Source: Verrucomicrobiota bacterium
GTDB lineage: Bacteria > Verrucomicrobiota > Verrucomicrobiia > Limisphaerales > UBA11320
Assembly: GCA_016199985.1 (NCBI GenBank)
Contig: JACQFQ010000069.1
Coordinates: 62,001 to 126,000, forward strand
Direction of reading: 5' to 3'
Length of the DNA: 64,000 nucleotides
Below are positions 23,482 to 33,122 of the stretch, in pieces. The position numbers and the translations under genes are program-made. Under the pieces are notes generated by a model that was not told the DNA's origin, ran no database searches, and was given only the letters and a program-made list of their open reading frames with translations. Each line of letters starts with the position of its first letter. Positions within the stretch are counted from its first letter, which is position 1.

Positions 23482-25998
23482 ATGCGTTACTCGCTAGCCC
23501 TCGGTGGACTGGCGGCTCTTTTGTGCTGGGCGCCCCCCCCGGCCCAAGCAGGAGTCGTTCCGGTTTCGATCACTGTTTTCTCCAAGACCAACAACCAGGT
23601 CGCCCTCCAATGGACCCCTGCTCCGGCAAGCGATCGCTACCGCGTACAAAGGGTGGATTCGCTTGCGGATCCTTTCCTGGATGATCCAACGGGTTTCTAT
23701 TCCGACTTTACATGGGCGGGAACGAACGCCGGCCCCGTCGGCTTCTACCGGGTTCAGGTGACGCCGCTGTCCGACGACGCGCTACTCGCCGCGAACGCGT
23801 TGAATCGGATCGCCTATGGCCCCACGCCGGACGAGTTGGATCGGATCCTCACCGGCCCGAGCCCGATCGGCCCCGCCGCTTACATCGCGGAGCAGCTCGC
23901 GCCGCAATCCATCCCCGACGACTTGGACTCCCAGTCTCCGCGCACCGAGTGGACTTATGTGACCGCAACGGGCACAGCCACTGCGGGGAGGCTGTACCTT
24001 TATTTGAGCGCGCCGGGAAGCGCTTACGTTGACGATGTGGCGGTGGTGAAGGGAACCGAGCCCGAAGCGGGACCGAACCTGATCGCGAACGGTGGGTTCG
24101 AATCCGCCCTCCTGCCCAAATGGATATCGACCGCCAACTTCTCCGGCAGCGCGCAGAGCGGCAATCAATCCCACTCCGGGAGCAAGAGCCTGCTGCTGGT
24201 GGGCACAGCCGCGGGGTCGGGTTCGGGCAACGCCCTCTACCAGGACTTCTCGGGCTTCGTCGCCGGACAGATCTACACGCTCAGCTTCTGGTATCTCCCC
24301 ACGAACGAGAACGTGAAATTGACAGTCCGGCTGTCGGGAACCGATGTGGGCAAAGTGGACGTCGCGCTCGCGCCGGCCCTCCCGCCGATCACCGCCGCCT
24401 ACCAGGATCTGCAATCCTTGAAGGGCGGCCTGGGCACGCTGCGAAGCTGGTTCGTCCAACGGGCGATCCGAAGCCCGCGGCAGCTCCTCGAGGTGATGAG
24501 CCAGTGGGTGGAGAACCATTTCGTGACCGAGTACACCAAGTCGCTGGACTACTTCGACCGCTTCTACGACGACAGCGCGCTCATGGATCGGCTCGCGACG
24601 AGCCTCGAGTTTCGCGAGATGTCCAAGTGGCGGGCGGCGCTGCTCAAGCCCGATTGCGCGTTCAAGGACCTTCTACGGATCAGCGCCGAGAGCCCGGCCC
24701 AGATCATCTACCTGGACACCGTGGACAGCCGCGGCGACGGCAACAACATCGCGAACGAGAACTACAGCCGCGAAGTGCTGGAGCTCGACACCTTCGGCGT
24801 CGACAATGGCTACGACCAGCAGGACATCGTCGCGATGTCGAAAGCGTGGACAGGATGGGCGTTGAAGGTCGTGGATCCGCCCAACATCGACAACCCGCTC
24901 GCGCTCCAAACCACCAACAAGCTGGACTACACGCTCACCAACCAGACGGCGCTCACCTCCATTTCCAACCTGAGCGGCGTCTGGACCTTCGGGTTCCGAT
25001 CTTCGCGCCACAACGCGAAGGAGAAGATCATCTTCCCCAACAAAACAGTGCCCGCTCGTTTCGGCCAACCCTGGGCGGGCAGAAACTACCAGCTCAAGCT
25101 CCTCGCGCGCGCGGGCAACGACGGCATCAACGACGGCTACGACGTGATCAACCATCTCGCCGACCAGCCCTTCACCCAGGAATTCATCAGCGTGAAACTC
25201 TGCCGCCTCCTGGTCCACGACAACTTCCAGCACGGCGTGTACGACTATACGGACTTGGCTCGCCTCTCGGAAGAAGGCCGCCTGGTCCACAGCTGCATGC
25301 TGGCCTGGGAAACCGGCTCGCCCAAGGGACAGATCTGGAAGGTGCTGAAAGTGATTCTCGACTCGGACTTGTTCCGAAAAAACGGAGGATCGATGCAGAA
25401 GGTGAAGACGCCTCTCGAATTCTGTGTGAGCGCGATCCGGGCGCTGCGCTCGGATTTGGGGAACGGCCGGTTCTCGGCGAGCTCCGACGGCGTTTCGATT
25501 GTCGGGACCACGAGCTCCTCCTCCAGCTCGCCGCTCATCCGGATGGGAGTCATGAGGCTCTTCAACCGGGTGGAGCCCGACGGCTATCCGGAGGCGGGCG
25601 CTGGATGGATCAGCGGCGGCACCCTCGCCGAGAGGGCGCACTTCGTGGAGGCTTTCCTGATGGGGCCGAGCGACTCCGCCAAGCTGGATGGAATGGGCAT
25701 CACCGCGAACGTAAATCTCGCGAACCCCGTGGGGTTGCTGAGAGCCAGGCTGCCCGCCGCGCAGTGGTCCGATCCTTCGGCGGTCGCCTCGCTCTTCCTT
25801 CGGCTCCTGTTCCCCGCCGAAGGCGCGGGCAACTTGGAGGGCTATCGCGCCACAGCGACGCGTTTCCTCGACACCTCGGACAGCGGCGCCACCGCCTCGC
25901 CGTTCAAGACGCTGGATCCCACTTCGGCCGCCTATGACACCCGGGTTCGCTCGATGGTCGCGCTGCTCATGACCTCACCCCGATTCCAGGAGCAATAA
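23482..25998 (+). CDS. DUF1800 family secreted protein with an inserted carbohydrate-binding-like domain
   Basis: An 838-residue exported protein: signal peptide MRYSLALGGLAALLCWAPPPAQAG, a fibronectin-III-like stretch (VALQWTPAPASDRYRVQRV), then DUF1800. That domain starts with ALNRIAYGPTPDELDRIL and includes NYSREVLELDTFGVDNGYDQQDIVAMSKAWTGWAL and CRLLVHDNF. Between residues of about 155 and 290 the DUF1800 domain is interrupted by a jelly-roll resembling CBM4/9-type modules (NLIANGGFE...GSKSLLL...LYQDFSGFVAGQIYTLSFWY). The gene lies 8 nt upstream of a DUF1501 gene, the usual partner in Planctomycetota and Verrucomicrobiota. The biochemical role of the pair is not established; an envelope or extracellular polymer function is commonly guessed. 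Confidence 0.87.
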   Translation: MRYSLALGGLAALLCWAPPPAQAGVVPVSITVFSKTNNQVALQWTPAPASDRYRVQRVDSLADPFLDDPTGFYSDFTWAGTNAGPVGFYRVQVTPLSDDALLAANALNRIAYGPTPDELDRILTGPSPIGPAAYIAEQLAPQSIPDDLDSQSPRTEWTYVTATGTATAGRLYLYLSAPGSAYVDDVAVVKGTEPEAGPNLIANGGFESALLPKWISTANFSGSAQSGNQSHSGSKSLLLVGTAAGSGSGNALYQDFSGFVAGQIYTLSFWYLPTNENVKLTVRLSGTDVGKVDVALAPALPPITAAYQDLQSLKGGLGTLRSWFVQRAIRSPRQLLEVMSQWVENHFVTEYTKSLDYFDRFYDDSALMDRLATSLEFREMSKWRAALLKPDCAFKDLLRISAESPAQIIYLDTVDSRGDGNNIANENYSREVLELDTFGVDNGYDQQDIVAMSKAWTGWALKVVDPPNIDNPLALQTTNKLDYTLTNQTALTSISNLSGVWTFGFRSSRHNAKEKIIFPNKTVPARFGQPWAGRNYQLKLLARAGNDGINDGYDVINHLADQPFTQEFISVKLCRLLVHDNFQHGVYDYTDLARLSEEGRLVHSCMLAWETGSPKGQIWKVLKVILDSDLFRKNGGSMQKVKTPLEFCVSAIRALRSDLGNGRFSASSDGVSIVGTTSSSSSSPLIRMGVMRLFNRVEPDGYPEAGAGWISGGTLAERAHFVEAFLMGPSDSAKLDGMGITANVNLANPVGLLRARLPAAQWSDPSAVASLFLRLLFPAEGAGNLEGYRATATRFLDTSDSGATASPFKTLDPTSAAYDTRVRSMVALLMTSPRFQEQ

Positions 25999-26006
25999 GT
26001 AATTCT

Positions 26007-27725
26007 ATGAAGCCTCAATCCTTCCACGCATTGACCAGAAGGTCCTTCATGGACCAGTCCCTGAAGACGGCCCTGGGCGTAGCGCTCAGCACTCTCGTCG
26101 ACATCCCGCCCGTGATCCGGCGCGCCCTCGCCGAGGGCAACATCGGGATCAACGGCAAGAAGCTGCTTTTCATCTTCCTGAGAGGCGCCAACGACTCGCT
26201 CAACTCGGTGATCCCGGTAATGGATCCGGCCTACTTCGACATGGGCACCGTCGCGAACCCCAATCCCACGCGGCCGGACATCGGGCTCGACAAGGACCCT
26301 GACCCGTCCGCGGAGTATTCCAAATTGGGACCCTGCTTCGACGCCACGCGGATGGCGGACGCGGCGGGAACCGCTCGCGCGTCGGGCGACGCCGTGTACT
26401 CCTACGCGAACGCCATCAACCTGGGCAACGGCTTCGCCGCGCTCCACCCCTCGCTCAAGTTCCTCGCGCCGCTCTACAACGCGGGGCAGCTATGCCTCAT
26501 TCACCGCGTCGGATATCCCAGGCAGTCCCGTTCCCACTTCGATTCACAGAATTTCTGGGAGACCGCCGCTCCGTACAGCAGCACCGTCCGCGACGGGCTG
26601 TTCTATCGCGCGATGGTGGAGTCCGGCCTCGCCTCCAAGGAACCGCTGACCGGAGTCTCCGTCCAACGCTCGCTGCCGCAGATTCTGCGCGGGTCCCAGG
26701 CCGCGATGACCAACCTCACCGACACCGGGCGCTACTCCGTTCTCGGCGTGCCCGGATCCACGGGCGCCGCCAAGGGAGCAAGCTTCCTGTCCGAGTTGAA
26801 CCAGCATCCGTTCCCAGACAAAGCCAACCGCGAGATGCTGCGCCTGCAATACGACAACTTCAACGAAACGATCGGCATCTTCAAAGACCTCAAGCCGAAT
26901 TTCTCGGACGCCGGGAACATCTTCCGGGATGACATCGCCACAGACGGCGACACCGATTGGTACAAGGCCAACGGAAACCAGGGCTACTATCTCTTTCCCA
27001 CCAAGGCGGAAATCAACGGGGGCTATATCCGTCCGGGAAGCCCTTCAACCAAAAACGCCGCAAAGTATGTGGCCCCCCCCGACACCACGACCACGGAGTT
27101 TTTCACCAACTTGAAAGCCGCGGCGCTCATCCTCAACAAAACGAGCGCGGTTGTCGCGGGCACGCAACTCGACGGATTTGACACGCACTCCAACCAAGGC
27201 AGCGCGACCGGCCAGCACGCGAACCTCCAGCGGCGCATCGGCTGGGCGATGTACGCGCTGCAAAAATACTTCACGCGCTACGCCGACAAGGCGGCCTGGA
27301 AGGACGTCATCGTCGTCACCCTGACGGAGTTCGGCCGCACGACGGTTCAGAACTCGAACGGCGGAACGGACCACGCGGAAGCCGGCGTGATGTGGGTGGC
27401 GGGAGGATCGCTCAAGGGATACACCGGCGCGCGATCCGGCGTCTTCGGATGCCATCCCAACGACCCCGTCAAATGGATTGTGGGGCCGCCGAACCAGGCG
27501 GGCATCGGCGACGGATCCATGTTTGGCGTCCAGGACCGCTATCTCAAGCGCGCGTTCGACTACCGCTCCGTCCTCGGCGAAATCATCCGCAAACACCTCG
27601 GCGCGACCGATACCCAAGTCAGGCGAATCATTCCCGGATACGCCGACGCGAAAGAGACTCTCCTCGCCCGCGGAGTGAGCGGCATCGATGGCACCGAGAT
27701 CATGGGCGAGCCCGGCATCCTATAG
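26007..27725 (+). CDS. DUF1501 family protein, exported by Tat
   Basis: A 572-residue protein with a twin-arginine-like leader (TRRSFMDQSLKTALGVALSTL), so it is probably exported folded. DUF1501 belongs to the alkaline-phosphatase/sulfatase superfamily fold. Recognisable parts are LLFIFLRGANDSLNSVIP, ALHPSLKFLAPLYNAGQLCLIHRVGYP, SRSHFDSQNFWE, TQLDGFDTHSNQ, VVTLTEFGRTTVQN and GGTDHAEAGVMWVAGG. The Asp/His residues in these blocks are the likely metal ligands. It is 8 nt downstream of the DUF1800 gene and co-transcribed with it. The true substrate is unknown; many annotated homologues are called only 'DUF1501'. Confidence 0.93.
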   Translation: MKPQSFHALTRRSFMDQSLKTALGVALSTLVDIPPVIRRALAEGNIGINGKKLLFIFLRGANDSLNSVIPVMDPAYFDMGTVANPNPTRPDIGLDKDPDPSAEYSKLGPCFDATRMADAAGTARASGDAVYSYANAINLGNGFAALHPSLKFLAPLYNAGQLCLIHRVGYPRQSRSHFDSQNFWETAAPYSSTVRDGLFYRAMVESGLASKEPLTGVSVQRSLPQILRGSQAAMTNLTDTGRYSVLGVPGSTGAAKGASFLSELNQHPFPDKANREMLRLQYDNFNETIGIFKDLKPNFSDAGNIFRDDIATDGDTDWYKANGNQGYYLFPTKAEINGGYIRPGSPSTKNAAKYVAPPDTTTTEFFTNLKAAALILNKTSAVVAGTQLDGFDTHSNQGSATGQHANLQRRIGWAMYALQKYFTRYADKAAWKDVIVVTLTEFGRTTVQNSNGGTDHAEAGVMWVAGGSLKGYTGARSGVFGCHPNDPVKWIVGPPNQAGIGDGSMFGVQDRYLKRAFDYRSVLGEIIRKHLGATDTQVRRIIPGYADAKETLLARGVSGIDGTEIMGEPGIL

Positions 27726-27833
27726 AGGCGTGGAGCCGCGCGCTGGGGAGCGCGTCGAACTCGGAAAGAGAAGATCGAATCGATTGCCGCCGGGCAGGGA
27801 AAGACCGAGGAGCCTGTCGCCGTTGCGACGGTC

Positions 27834-28862
27834 CTAAGCGAGGGGAACCCTCAGGAACTCGCCATGGGCCGTGCCGATCGCGACGGATCGCTCGTCCGGC
27901 GCCCAGGCCAGCGCGGTGATCTCGCCCTCCAGTTGAGCGGTCTTCATGCCCCCTGCCCCGCGGGACGGACGCCAGAGCCACACGTCTCCACCCATCCCGC
28001 CGGACGCAAGAAGATCTCCGCGCCGCTGGTAAGCCAAAGCGGTCACGCGCGCGGAGTGCCCCTTCAACTGCGCCGGCGTCGTCCCGGCCGGACCCTTTCC
28101 GCTCACGTCCCAGATCGTCACGAGCTCTCCGCCTCCCGTGGCCAGCCAACGACTCGTCGGATCCCAGCACAGGGAGCGAACCTTGTGCGCGTATCCACTC
28201 ATGGTCAGCGGATCGCGCCCGTCGGCGGGAAGCTTCCAGTAGGTCACGGAGCCTTCCTGCGATCCGACAGCCAGGTGCCTTCCGTTCGCGCTCCAGGCCG
28301 CGGCGATGTGGCTCAGCTTCCGTCGCAAATCCTGATAGGGCCGCGGCTCCCCGAGTCGAAAGAGTCGCACCCGCTCAAAACAAGCGGTGAGAAACCCGTT
28401 GCCGTCCGCGCGCCACAGCGCCGCGGCGATCGTGCTGGGATGATCCGAGGTTTCGAACGCCGTCGCGCCCTGAGCGTCGTAGACCCGCAGGGTTTTGCCC
28501 GCGGCGGCCAGCGCAAACCGTCCGTCCGGCGACCAGAGCGCATGCTCCACCCATCCGCGCATCTTGTCCTCGCGCACGGCCTGCCCTTCCCGCGCATCCC
28601 AAACTTTCACACGGCCATCCTCGCCGCCGCTCAAAAGGAAGGGCTCCTTCGGATGCCACGAGACGCGGAGGGTCCCAAAGTCATGCGCCTTCCATCGCCG
28701 CGCCAGCAACCCCGCCCTCGCCTCAAGCGCGACCAGCTCCCCCGTGGCGAGCGCGGCCGCGATTTGGGCGGAGTCCGGGGACCAAGCGAGTTCCCGGACA
28801 TGATCGCCCAGCTGAACGGGCGACGACGCGGCGGGGACGGGCGGAGGGTTCGGGTCGCTCAT
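27834..28862 (-). CDS. WD40-repeat protein, partner of the CobW-like GTPase
   Basis: A 342-residue cytoplasmic beta-propeller with about seven WD40 blades; repeats are seen as ELAWSPDSAQIAAALATGEL, VSWHPKEPFLLSGGEDGRVKVWDA, ALWSPDGRFALAAAG, AAWSANGRHLAVGSQEG, LCWDPTSRWLATGGGELVTIWD, LAYQRRGDLLASGGMGGDVWLW and LAWAPDERSVAIGTA. There is no signal peptide. Its ATG overlaps the TGA of the CobW-like gene (ATGA, 28862-28859), implying translational coupling. A propeller tied to a metallochaperone GTPase is probably a docking or client-binding subunit, but this is inference. Confidence 0.9.
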   Translation of the reverse strand: MSDPNPPPVPAASSPVQLGDHVRELAWSPDSAQIAAALATGELVALEARAGLLARRWKAHDFGTLRVSWHPKEPFLLSGGEDGRVKVWDAREGQAVREDKMRGWVEHALWSPDGRFALAAAGKTLRVYDAQGATAFETSDHPSTIAAALWRADGNGFLTACFERVRLFRLGEPRPYQDLRRKLSHIAAAWSANGRHLAVGSQEGSVTYWKLPADGRDPLTMSGYAHKVRSLCWDPTSRWLATGGGELVTIWDVSGKGPAGTTPAQLKGHSARVTALAYQRRGDLLASGGMGGDVWLWRPSRGAGGMKTAQLEGEITALAWAPDERSVAIGTAHGEFLRVPLA

Positions 28863-29848
28863 GCGAGGCAGCTCCGGAAACCCTCATTGAGCGCGTGGCG
28901 ATCCAGATTGCGCCCAATGAACACCATCGTGCTGCGGCGCGTTTCCCCCGCTCGCCAATCGCGATCGGCCTTCCCTTCAAATTGCATGTGCACGCCTTGG
29001 AACACGAAGCGCTTCGCCACGCCCGCGATGTTGAGAATGCCCTTGCTTCGAAAAATGTCCTGGCCCTTCTCCTGAAGCAATCGGCTCATCCACGCGTTGA
29101 CCTTCTCCTGATCCAGCGGTCGTTCTTCCCGGATCCCCACGCTCGTCACCTCCGAGTCGTGCTCGTGGTCGTGCCTGTGATCATGGGCGTCGGCGTCGAT
29201 GACCTTCAGGAAGTCCGCCTCGTGCTCCAGCTTGGCGTCGAGGTCAAAGGCGTGGGTGTTCAGCACGCGATCGATGTCCACCGCGGAGTTCTGCGAGCGG
29301 ATAATCTCAGCAACGCGATTCATGCCGCGGATCTTTCGCTCGAGGCGGTCGAGATCGCCGGGGCCGACCAGATCGATCTTGTTGAGAAGGATGCGATCCG
29401 CGAAAGCGACCTGCTCCTGGCACTCGCGACTCTCGTCGAGATGGAGCCAGGCGTGCTTGGCGTCGACGACGGTGATGATCCCGTCGAGGCGATAACTCTC
29501 GCGCACATCCTGGTCCACGAAGAATGTCTGCGCCACGGGGCCCGGGTCGGCAAGGCCCGTGGTTTCGATGAGCACGTAGTCGAAACGGTCTCGGCGCCGG
29601 GCGAGGTTGCCGAGGATCCGGATCAGGTCTCCCCTCACCGTGCAACAGACACACCCATTGTTCATCTCGAACACCTCCTCGTCGGCGTTGATCACCAGCT
29701 CATTGTCGATTCCGATCTCCCCATACTCGTTTTCGATCACCGCGATCCGACGTCCGTGATTCTCCGTGAGAACGCGATTCAGCAACGTGGTTTTCCCGGC
29801 TCCGAGAAAGCCGGTGAGAACCGAGACGGGAATAAGCGGTGTCCGCAT
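28859..29848 (-). CDS. CobW/COG0523-family metallochaperone GTPase
   Basis: A 329-residue G3E GTPase that loads a metal (usually Zn or Co) onto target proteins. It shows the Walker A motif in SVLTGFLGAGKTTLLN, the metal-binding CxCC motif in MNNGCVCCTVRGDL, the Walker B-type VLIETTGLADPGPV, and NKID for guanine specificity. A His/Asp-rich loop (DADAHDHRHDHEHDSE, about residues 218-233) gives an extra metal-binding site. The CobW C-terminal domain ends with FQGVHMQFEG and RRSTMVFIGRNLD. It is the first gene of a two-gene operon with the WD40 protein. No Zur box was recognised in the 145 bp upstream, so the metal remains undecided. Confidence 0.95.
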   Translation of the reverse strand: MRTPLIPVSVLTGFLGAGKTTLLNRVLTENHGRRIAVIENEYGEIGIDNELVINADEEVFEMNNGCVCCTVRGDLIRILGNLARRRDRFDYVLIETTGLADPGPVAQTFFVDQDVRESYRLDGIITVVDAKHAWLHLDESRECQEQVAFADRILLNKIDLVGPGDLDRLERKIRGMNRVAEIIRSQNSAVDIDRVLNTHAFDLDAKLEHEADFLKVIDADAHDHRHDHEHDSEVTSVGIREERPLDQEKVNAWMSRLLQEKGQDIFRSKGILNIAGVAKRFVFQGVHMQFEGKADRDWRAGETRRSTMVFIGRNLDRHALNEGFRSCLA

Positions 29849-29993
29849 GGCTTGATGGAAACGGGTTCATCCCAGTCCTGTCGAGCGTGGAAGTCCGACG
29901 GACGTCGTGACTCCGCGGCGCATCGCCAAATCCTTCCTGCTTGCCGCCGCCGGGATTTCCACCTCATCATCCGCGCCTCAATCTCATTGACCT

Positions 29994-32900
29994 ATGACAC
30001 ATCGCCGACCCTCCGATGCCTCCCTCGCCCCAAAGCGATCCGCTTTTCAGGCCTGGGCTTCCTTTGTCCTGTCACCCCTGATCCTCATCGCCCTCCTTGA
30101 GCGCGCGTCGGCCCAGACGCCGCAATGGATTTGGGGCGACGCCGCGCGCGATCAGGAGGCGCGCTTCTTCAAACGCGCGGTCTCGCTCCCCGAGGCGCCC
30201 GAGACCGCGGTGCTGAGCGTCTCCTGCGACAACGTCGCCGATGTCTTCATTAACGGACAGAACGCCGCGCGGAACACGGAATGGTCCAAGGCCAAGGTCG
30301 TCTCCGTCCTCTCTCGATTGAAAACCGGCGGCAACGAGATCGTCGTCGCCGCCCGCAATGAGGGAGGCTCGGCGGGGCTCCTGCTGAAGCTCGACCTGAA
30401 GTATCGGGGCGGACGAAAGGAAACAATCGTCACCGACACGAGCTGGCAAACCGTTGAGAACAAGACCGGCGGCAATGGCGTGAGGAATCTTCCTCAGGAC
30501 GGATGGGTGGCGGCGAAGGCGCTCGGCCCTCTCGGAATGGAACCCTGGGGCGACGTTCTCAAGCCCGCAACAGCCACGCCCGCCGAATCGCTTCAGGTGC
30601 TCAGCGGCTTCAAGGCCCAGTTGCTGAGAAGCGCTTCGCCGGAGGAAGGCTCGTGGGTGTCGATGACCGTCGACAACAAGGGACGGCTCATCGTCTCCCC
30701 GCAAGGCGGCGAACCCATGATGCGCATGACCCTCGACGCGCAAGGGAGCGTGTCCCAGGTCGAAACCATCGATCTGCCCGTCCGCGGCGCCATGGGTTTG
30801 CTCTACGCCTTCGATAGCCTCTACGTCAACGGCCAGGGCAAGGAAGGCTATCATCTCTATCGCCTCCGCGACACCAACGGGGACGACCAATACGACTCCG
30901 TCGAGCTGATCCGTCGTTGGGGAGGAGGCGCCGGAGAACATGGCGCGCATGGCATTGTGCAAGGGCCAAACGGCAAATTGTACACGGTCCAGGGCAACTT
31001 CGTGGACGTCCCCTCGGATGTCGCCTCCGATTCGCCGCACAAGAATTACCTGGATGACGTCGTGCTCCCGCGGCTCGAGGACGGCAACGGCTTCGGCGCG
31101 GGACGAAAGCCCCCGGGCGGCTTCGTCGCGCGAATGAATCCCGACGGAACCCACTGCGAGCTCTTCGCGTCCGGACAGCGCAACACCTACGACATCGCCT
31201 TCAATCCGCAAGGCGAGCTCTTCGGCTTCGATAGCGACATGGAGTGGGATTGGGGAATGCCTTGGTACCGACCCACGCGCGTGTTTCACGTCGTCAGCGG
31301 CGGCGACCAGGGTTTCCGTGAAGGCTCCGCCAAATGGCCTGAATACTACTCCGACAGCCTGCCCGCCGCGGTGAATGTGGGGATCGGCTCTCCGACCGGC
31401 GTGCGCTTTGGAACCGGCGCGAAATTCCCGTCGCGATATCAACGCGCTCTCTACGTGATGGACTGGAGCTATGGGCGCATTCTCGCGGTTCATCTGCGCG
31501 AGGCCGGCGCCAGCTATATGGCGTCCTTCGAAAACTTCGTGAAAGGAAAGCCCCTGAACGTCACCGATCTTGAAATCGGCCCGGATGGCGCGATGTATTT
31601 CCTGATCGGCGGCCGCGGCACCCAGGCGGGGCTCTATCGGGTGAGCTACGTGGGCAACGAAACCACGACGCCCGCGCCGATGGTCTCGGACGCCAGCGCC
31701 GTCGACGCTCGCGCGCTGCGGCATCGCCTGGAAAGCCTGCATGGCCACCCGCAGCCCGGCGGAGCGGACATGGCTTGGCCCAGCCTCGGAGCCAGCGATC
31801 GATGGATCCGCTACGCGGCGAGAATCGCGATTGAAGCGCAGCCCGTGGCCCAATGGCGGGAACGGGCGCTGGCCGAGACCAACGCCGCCGCCGGCTTGCA
31901 GGCGTTGCTCGCGCTGTCCCGTCTTGGGTCCCGCGACGACCAGGAGCCCGTTCTAAAAACGCTCGCGCGCTGGCCTCTCGACTCCCTGGATGACGAGCAA
32001 AAGCTGGTCAAGCTGCGCGTCATCGAGGTCAGCCTGGCGAGGCACGGCCTGCCTTCGGCGGAGCTCCGCCAACTCGCCATCGACAAGCTCTCCAAGCAGC
32101 TCCCCGCCGCCAGCCCCGCGATGAACCGCGAGCTGTCGCAGATTCTCGTCGCTCTCCAGGCGCCCGGGATTGTCGGAAAACTCCTCGCTCTGCGCGACGC
32201 CGCGACCACACAGGAAGAAAAGATGATCTACGCCGTCGCCCTGCGGAAAGCCGAAGGGGCCTGGACTCTGGAGCAGCGCCAGCAGGCGCTGGCCTGGATC
32301 CAGCAATCCGAGCCGACGCCGCGACACCCCGCGGAGTTTGACCAATGGTTCCAGGACGTCGGGATCCCTTCCGCAAACGGCGCCAGTTTCAACGGATTCC
32401 TGAAAGGGCTGCGCAAGGATTTCGCCAAATCGATGAGCGAAGGGGAGCGCGGGCAGCTTGCGGACCTGATCCAGGACGCGCCCGCAAAAGCATCGCGAGC
32501 GGTGGCGACCAAGCCGCGGGCATTCGTGAAGCATTGGGCGATGGACGACCTGACGCCCGCGCTGAGCCAGGTCTCCAAGGGCCGCGACTACCTCAAAGGC
32601 AAGGAGGCTTTCGCCGCCGCGCAATGCGCAACATGCCATCGCTTCGGAAGCGACGGCGGCGCCGTCGGACCCGACATCACCGCGGTTGCCAGCCGCTTCA
32701 GCCGGCTCGACATCCTGTCTTCCATCCTCGAACCCAGCAAAGTCATCAGCGAGCAATACGAGAACACCACGTTCACAACGCGCGATGACGAGGACATCAC
32801 GGGACGAATCCTCGAGGAAAGGCCCGACCGATTCGTCCTCCTCGTCGACCCCATCAAGGGAACGCAGGCCACGGTCAAGAAAGCGGACGTGAAAGCGCGC

Positions 32901-33026
32901 CAAAAGGCGAAGTTGTCGCCGATGCCTGAAGGCCTGGTGGACTTGCTCCAGAAGGACGAGTTCCTCGATCTGATCGCCTACGTGGAGTCGATGGGCAACC
33001 CAGGCCATCCCTCGTTCAAGCGCTAG
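29994..33026 (+). CDS. PVC-type membrane-bound dehydrogenase-like protein: jelly roll, beta-propeller, HEAT-like region, cytochrome c
   Basis: A 1,010-residue exported protein. A signal sequence (LSPLILIALLERASAQ) precedes a galactose-binding-like jelly roll (WIWGDAARDQEARFFKRAV...FINGQNAA). Then comes a six-bladed, glucose/sorbosone-dehydrogenase-like propeller with GSWVSMTVDNKGRLIVSPQGG, HGAHGIVQGPNGKLYTVQGN, GQRNTYDIAFNPQGELFGFDSDMEWD and DLEIGPDGAMYFLIGGRG. A helical repeat region follows (about 560-830). The last 140 residues form a cytochrome c of the PVC type, with Cys878-Ala-Thr-Cys881-His882 binding heme, then a short beta domain (DEDITGRILEERPDRFVLL). It is expected to oxidise a sugar or other substrate in the periplasm and pass electrons through heme. 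The substrate is unknown. Confidence 0.9.
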   Translation: MTHRRPSDASLAPKRSAFQAWASFVLSPLILIALLERASAQTPQWIWGDAARDQEARFFKRAVSLPEAPETAVLSVSCDNVADVFINGQNAARNTEWSKAKVVSVLSRLKTGGNEIVVAARNEGGSAGLLLKLDLKYRGGRKETIVTDTSWQTVENKTGGNGVRNLPQDGWVAAKALGPLGMEPWGDVLKPATATPAESLQVLSGFKAQLLRSASPEEGSWVSMTVDNKGRLIVSPQGGEPMMRMTLDAQGSVSQVETIDLPVRGAMGLLYAFDSLYVNGQGKEGYHLYRLRDTNGDDQYDSVELIRRWGGGAGEHGAHGIVQGPNGKLYTVQGNFVDVPSDVASDSPHKNYLDDVVLPRLEDGNGFGAGRKPPGGFVARMNPDGTHCELFASGQRNTYDIAFNPQGELFGFDSDMEWDWGMPWYRPTRVFHVVSGGDQGFREGSAKWPEYYSDSLPAAVNVGIGSPTGVRFGTGAKFPSRYQRALYVMDWSYGRILAVHLREAGASYMASFENFVKGKPLNVTDLEIGPDGAMYFLIGGRGTQAGLYRVSYVGNETTTPAPMVSDASAVDARALRHRLESLHGHPQPGGADMAWPSLGASDRWIRYAARIAIEAQPVAQWRERALAETNAAAGLQALLALSRLGSRDDQEPVLKTLARWPLDSLDDEQKLVKLRVIEVSLARHGLPSAELRQLAIDKLSKQLPAASPAMNRELSQILVALQAPGIVGKLLALRDAATTQEEKMIYAVALRKAEGAWTLEQRQQALAWIQQSEPTPRHPAEFDQWFQDVGIPSANGASFNGFLKGLRKDFAKSMSEGERGQLADLIQDAPAKASRAVATKPRAFVKHWAMDDLTPALSQVSKGRDYLKGKEAFAAAQCATCHRFGSDGGAVGPDITAVASRFSRLDILSSILEPSKVISEQYENTTFTTRDDEDITGRILEERPDRFVLLVDPIKGTQATVKKADVKARQKAKLSPMPEGLVDLLQKDEFLDLIAYVESMGNPGHPSFKR

Positions 33027-33122
33027 CGGCCGCGTCGCAGGCCCCCTATCACGAATGGAACACTCGGACGCACTCGGGCGGGTCATGGTGGGTCCGAGGT
33101 TTTCCATTGAACGCGCCTCGTC

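Noticed and set aside
30072..31853. 593-aa minus-strand frame inside the cytochrome/propeller gene
   Set aside because: Antisense shadow; the plus-strand propeller and heme motifs are unambiguous.
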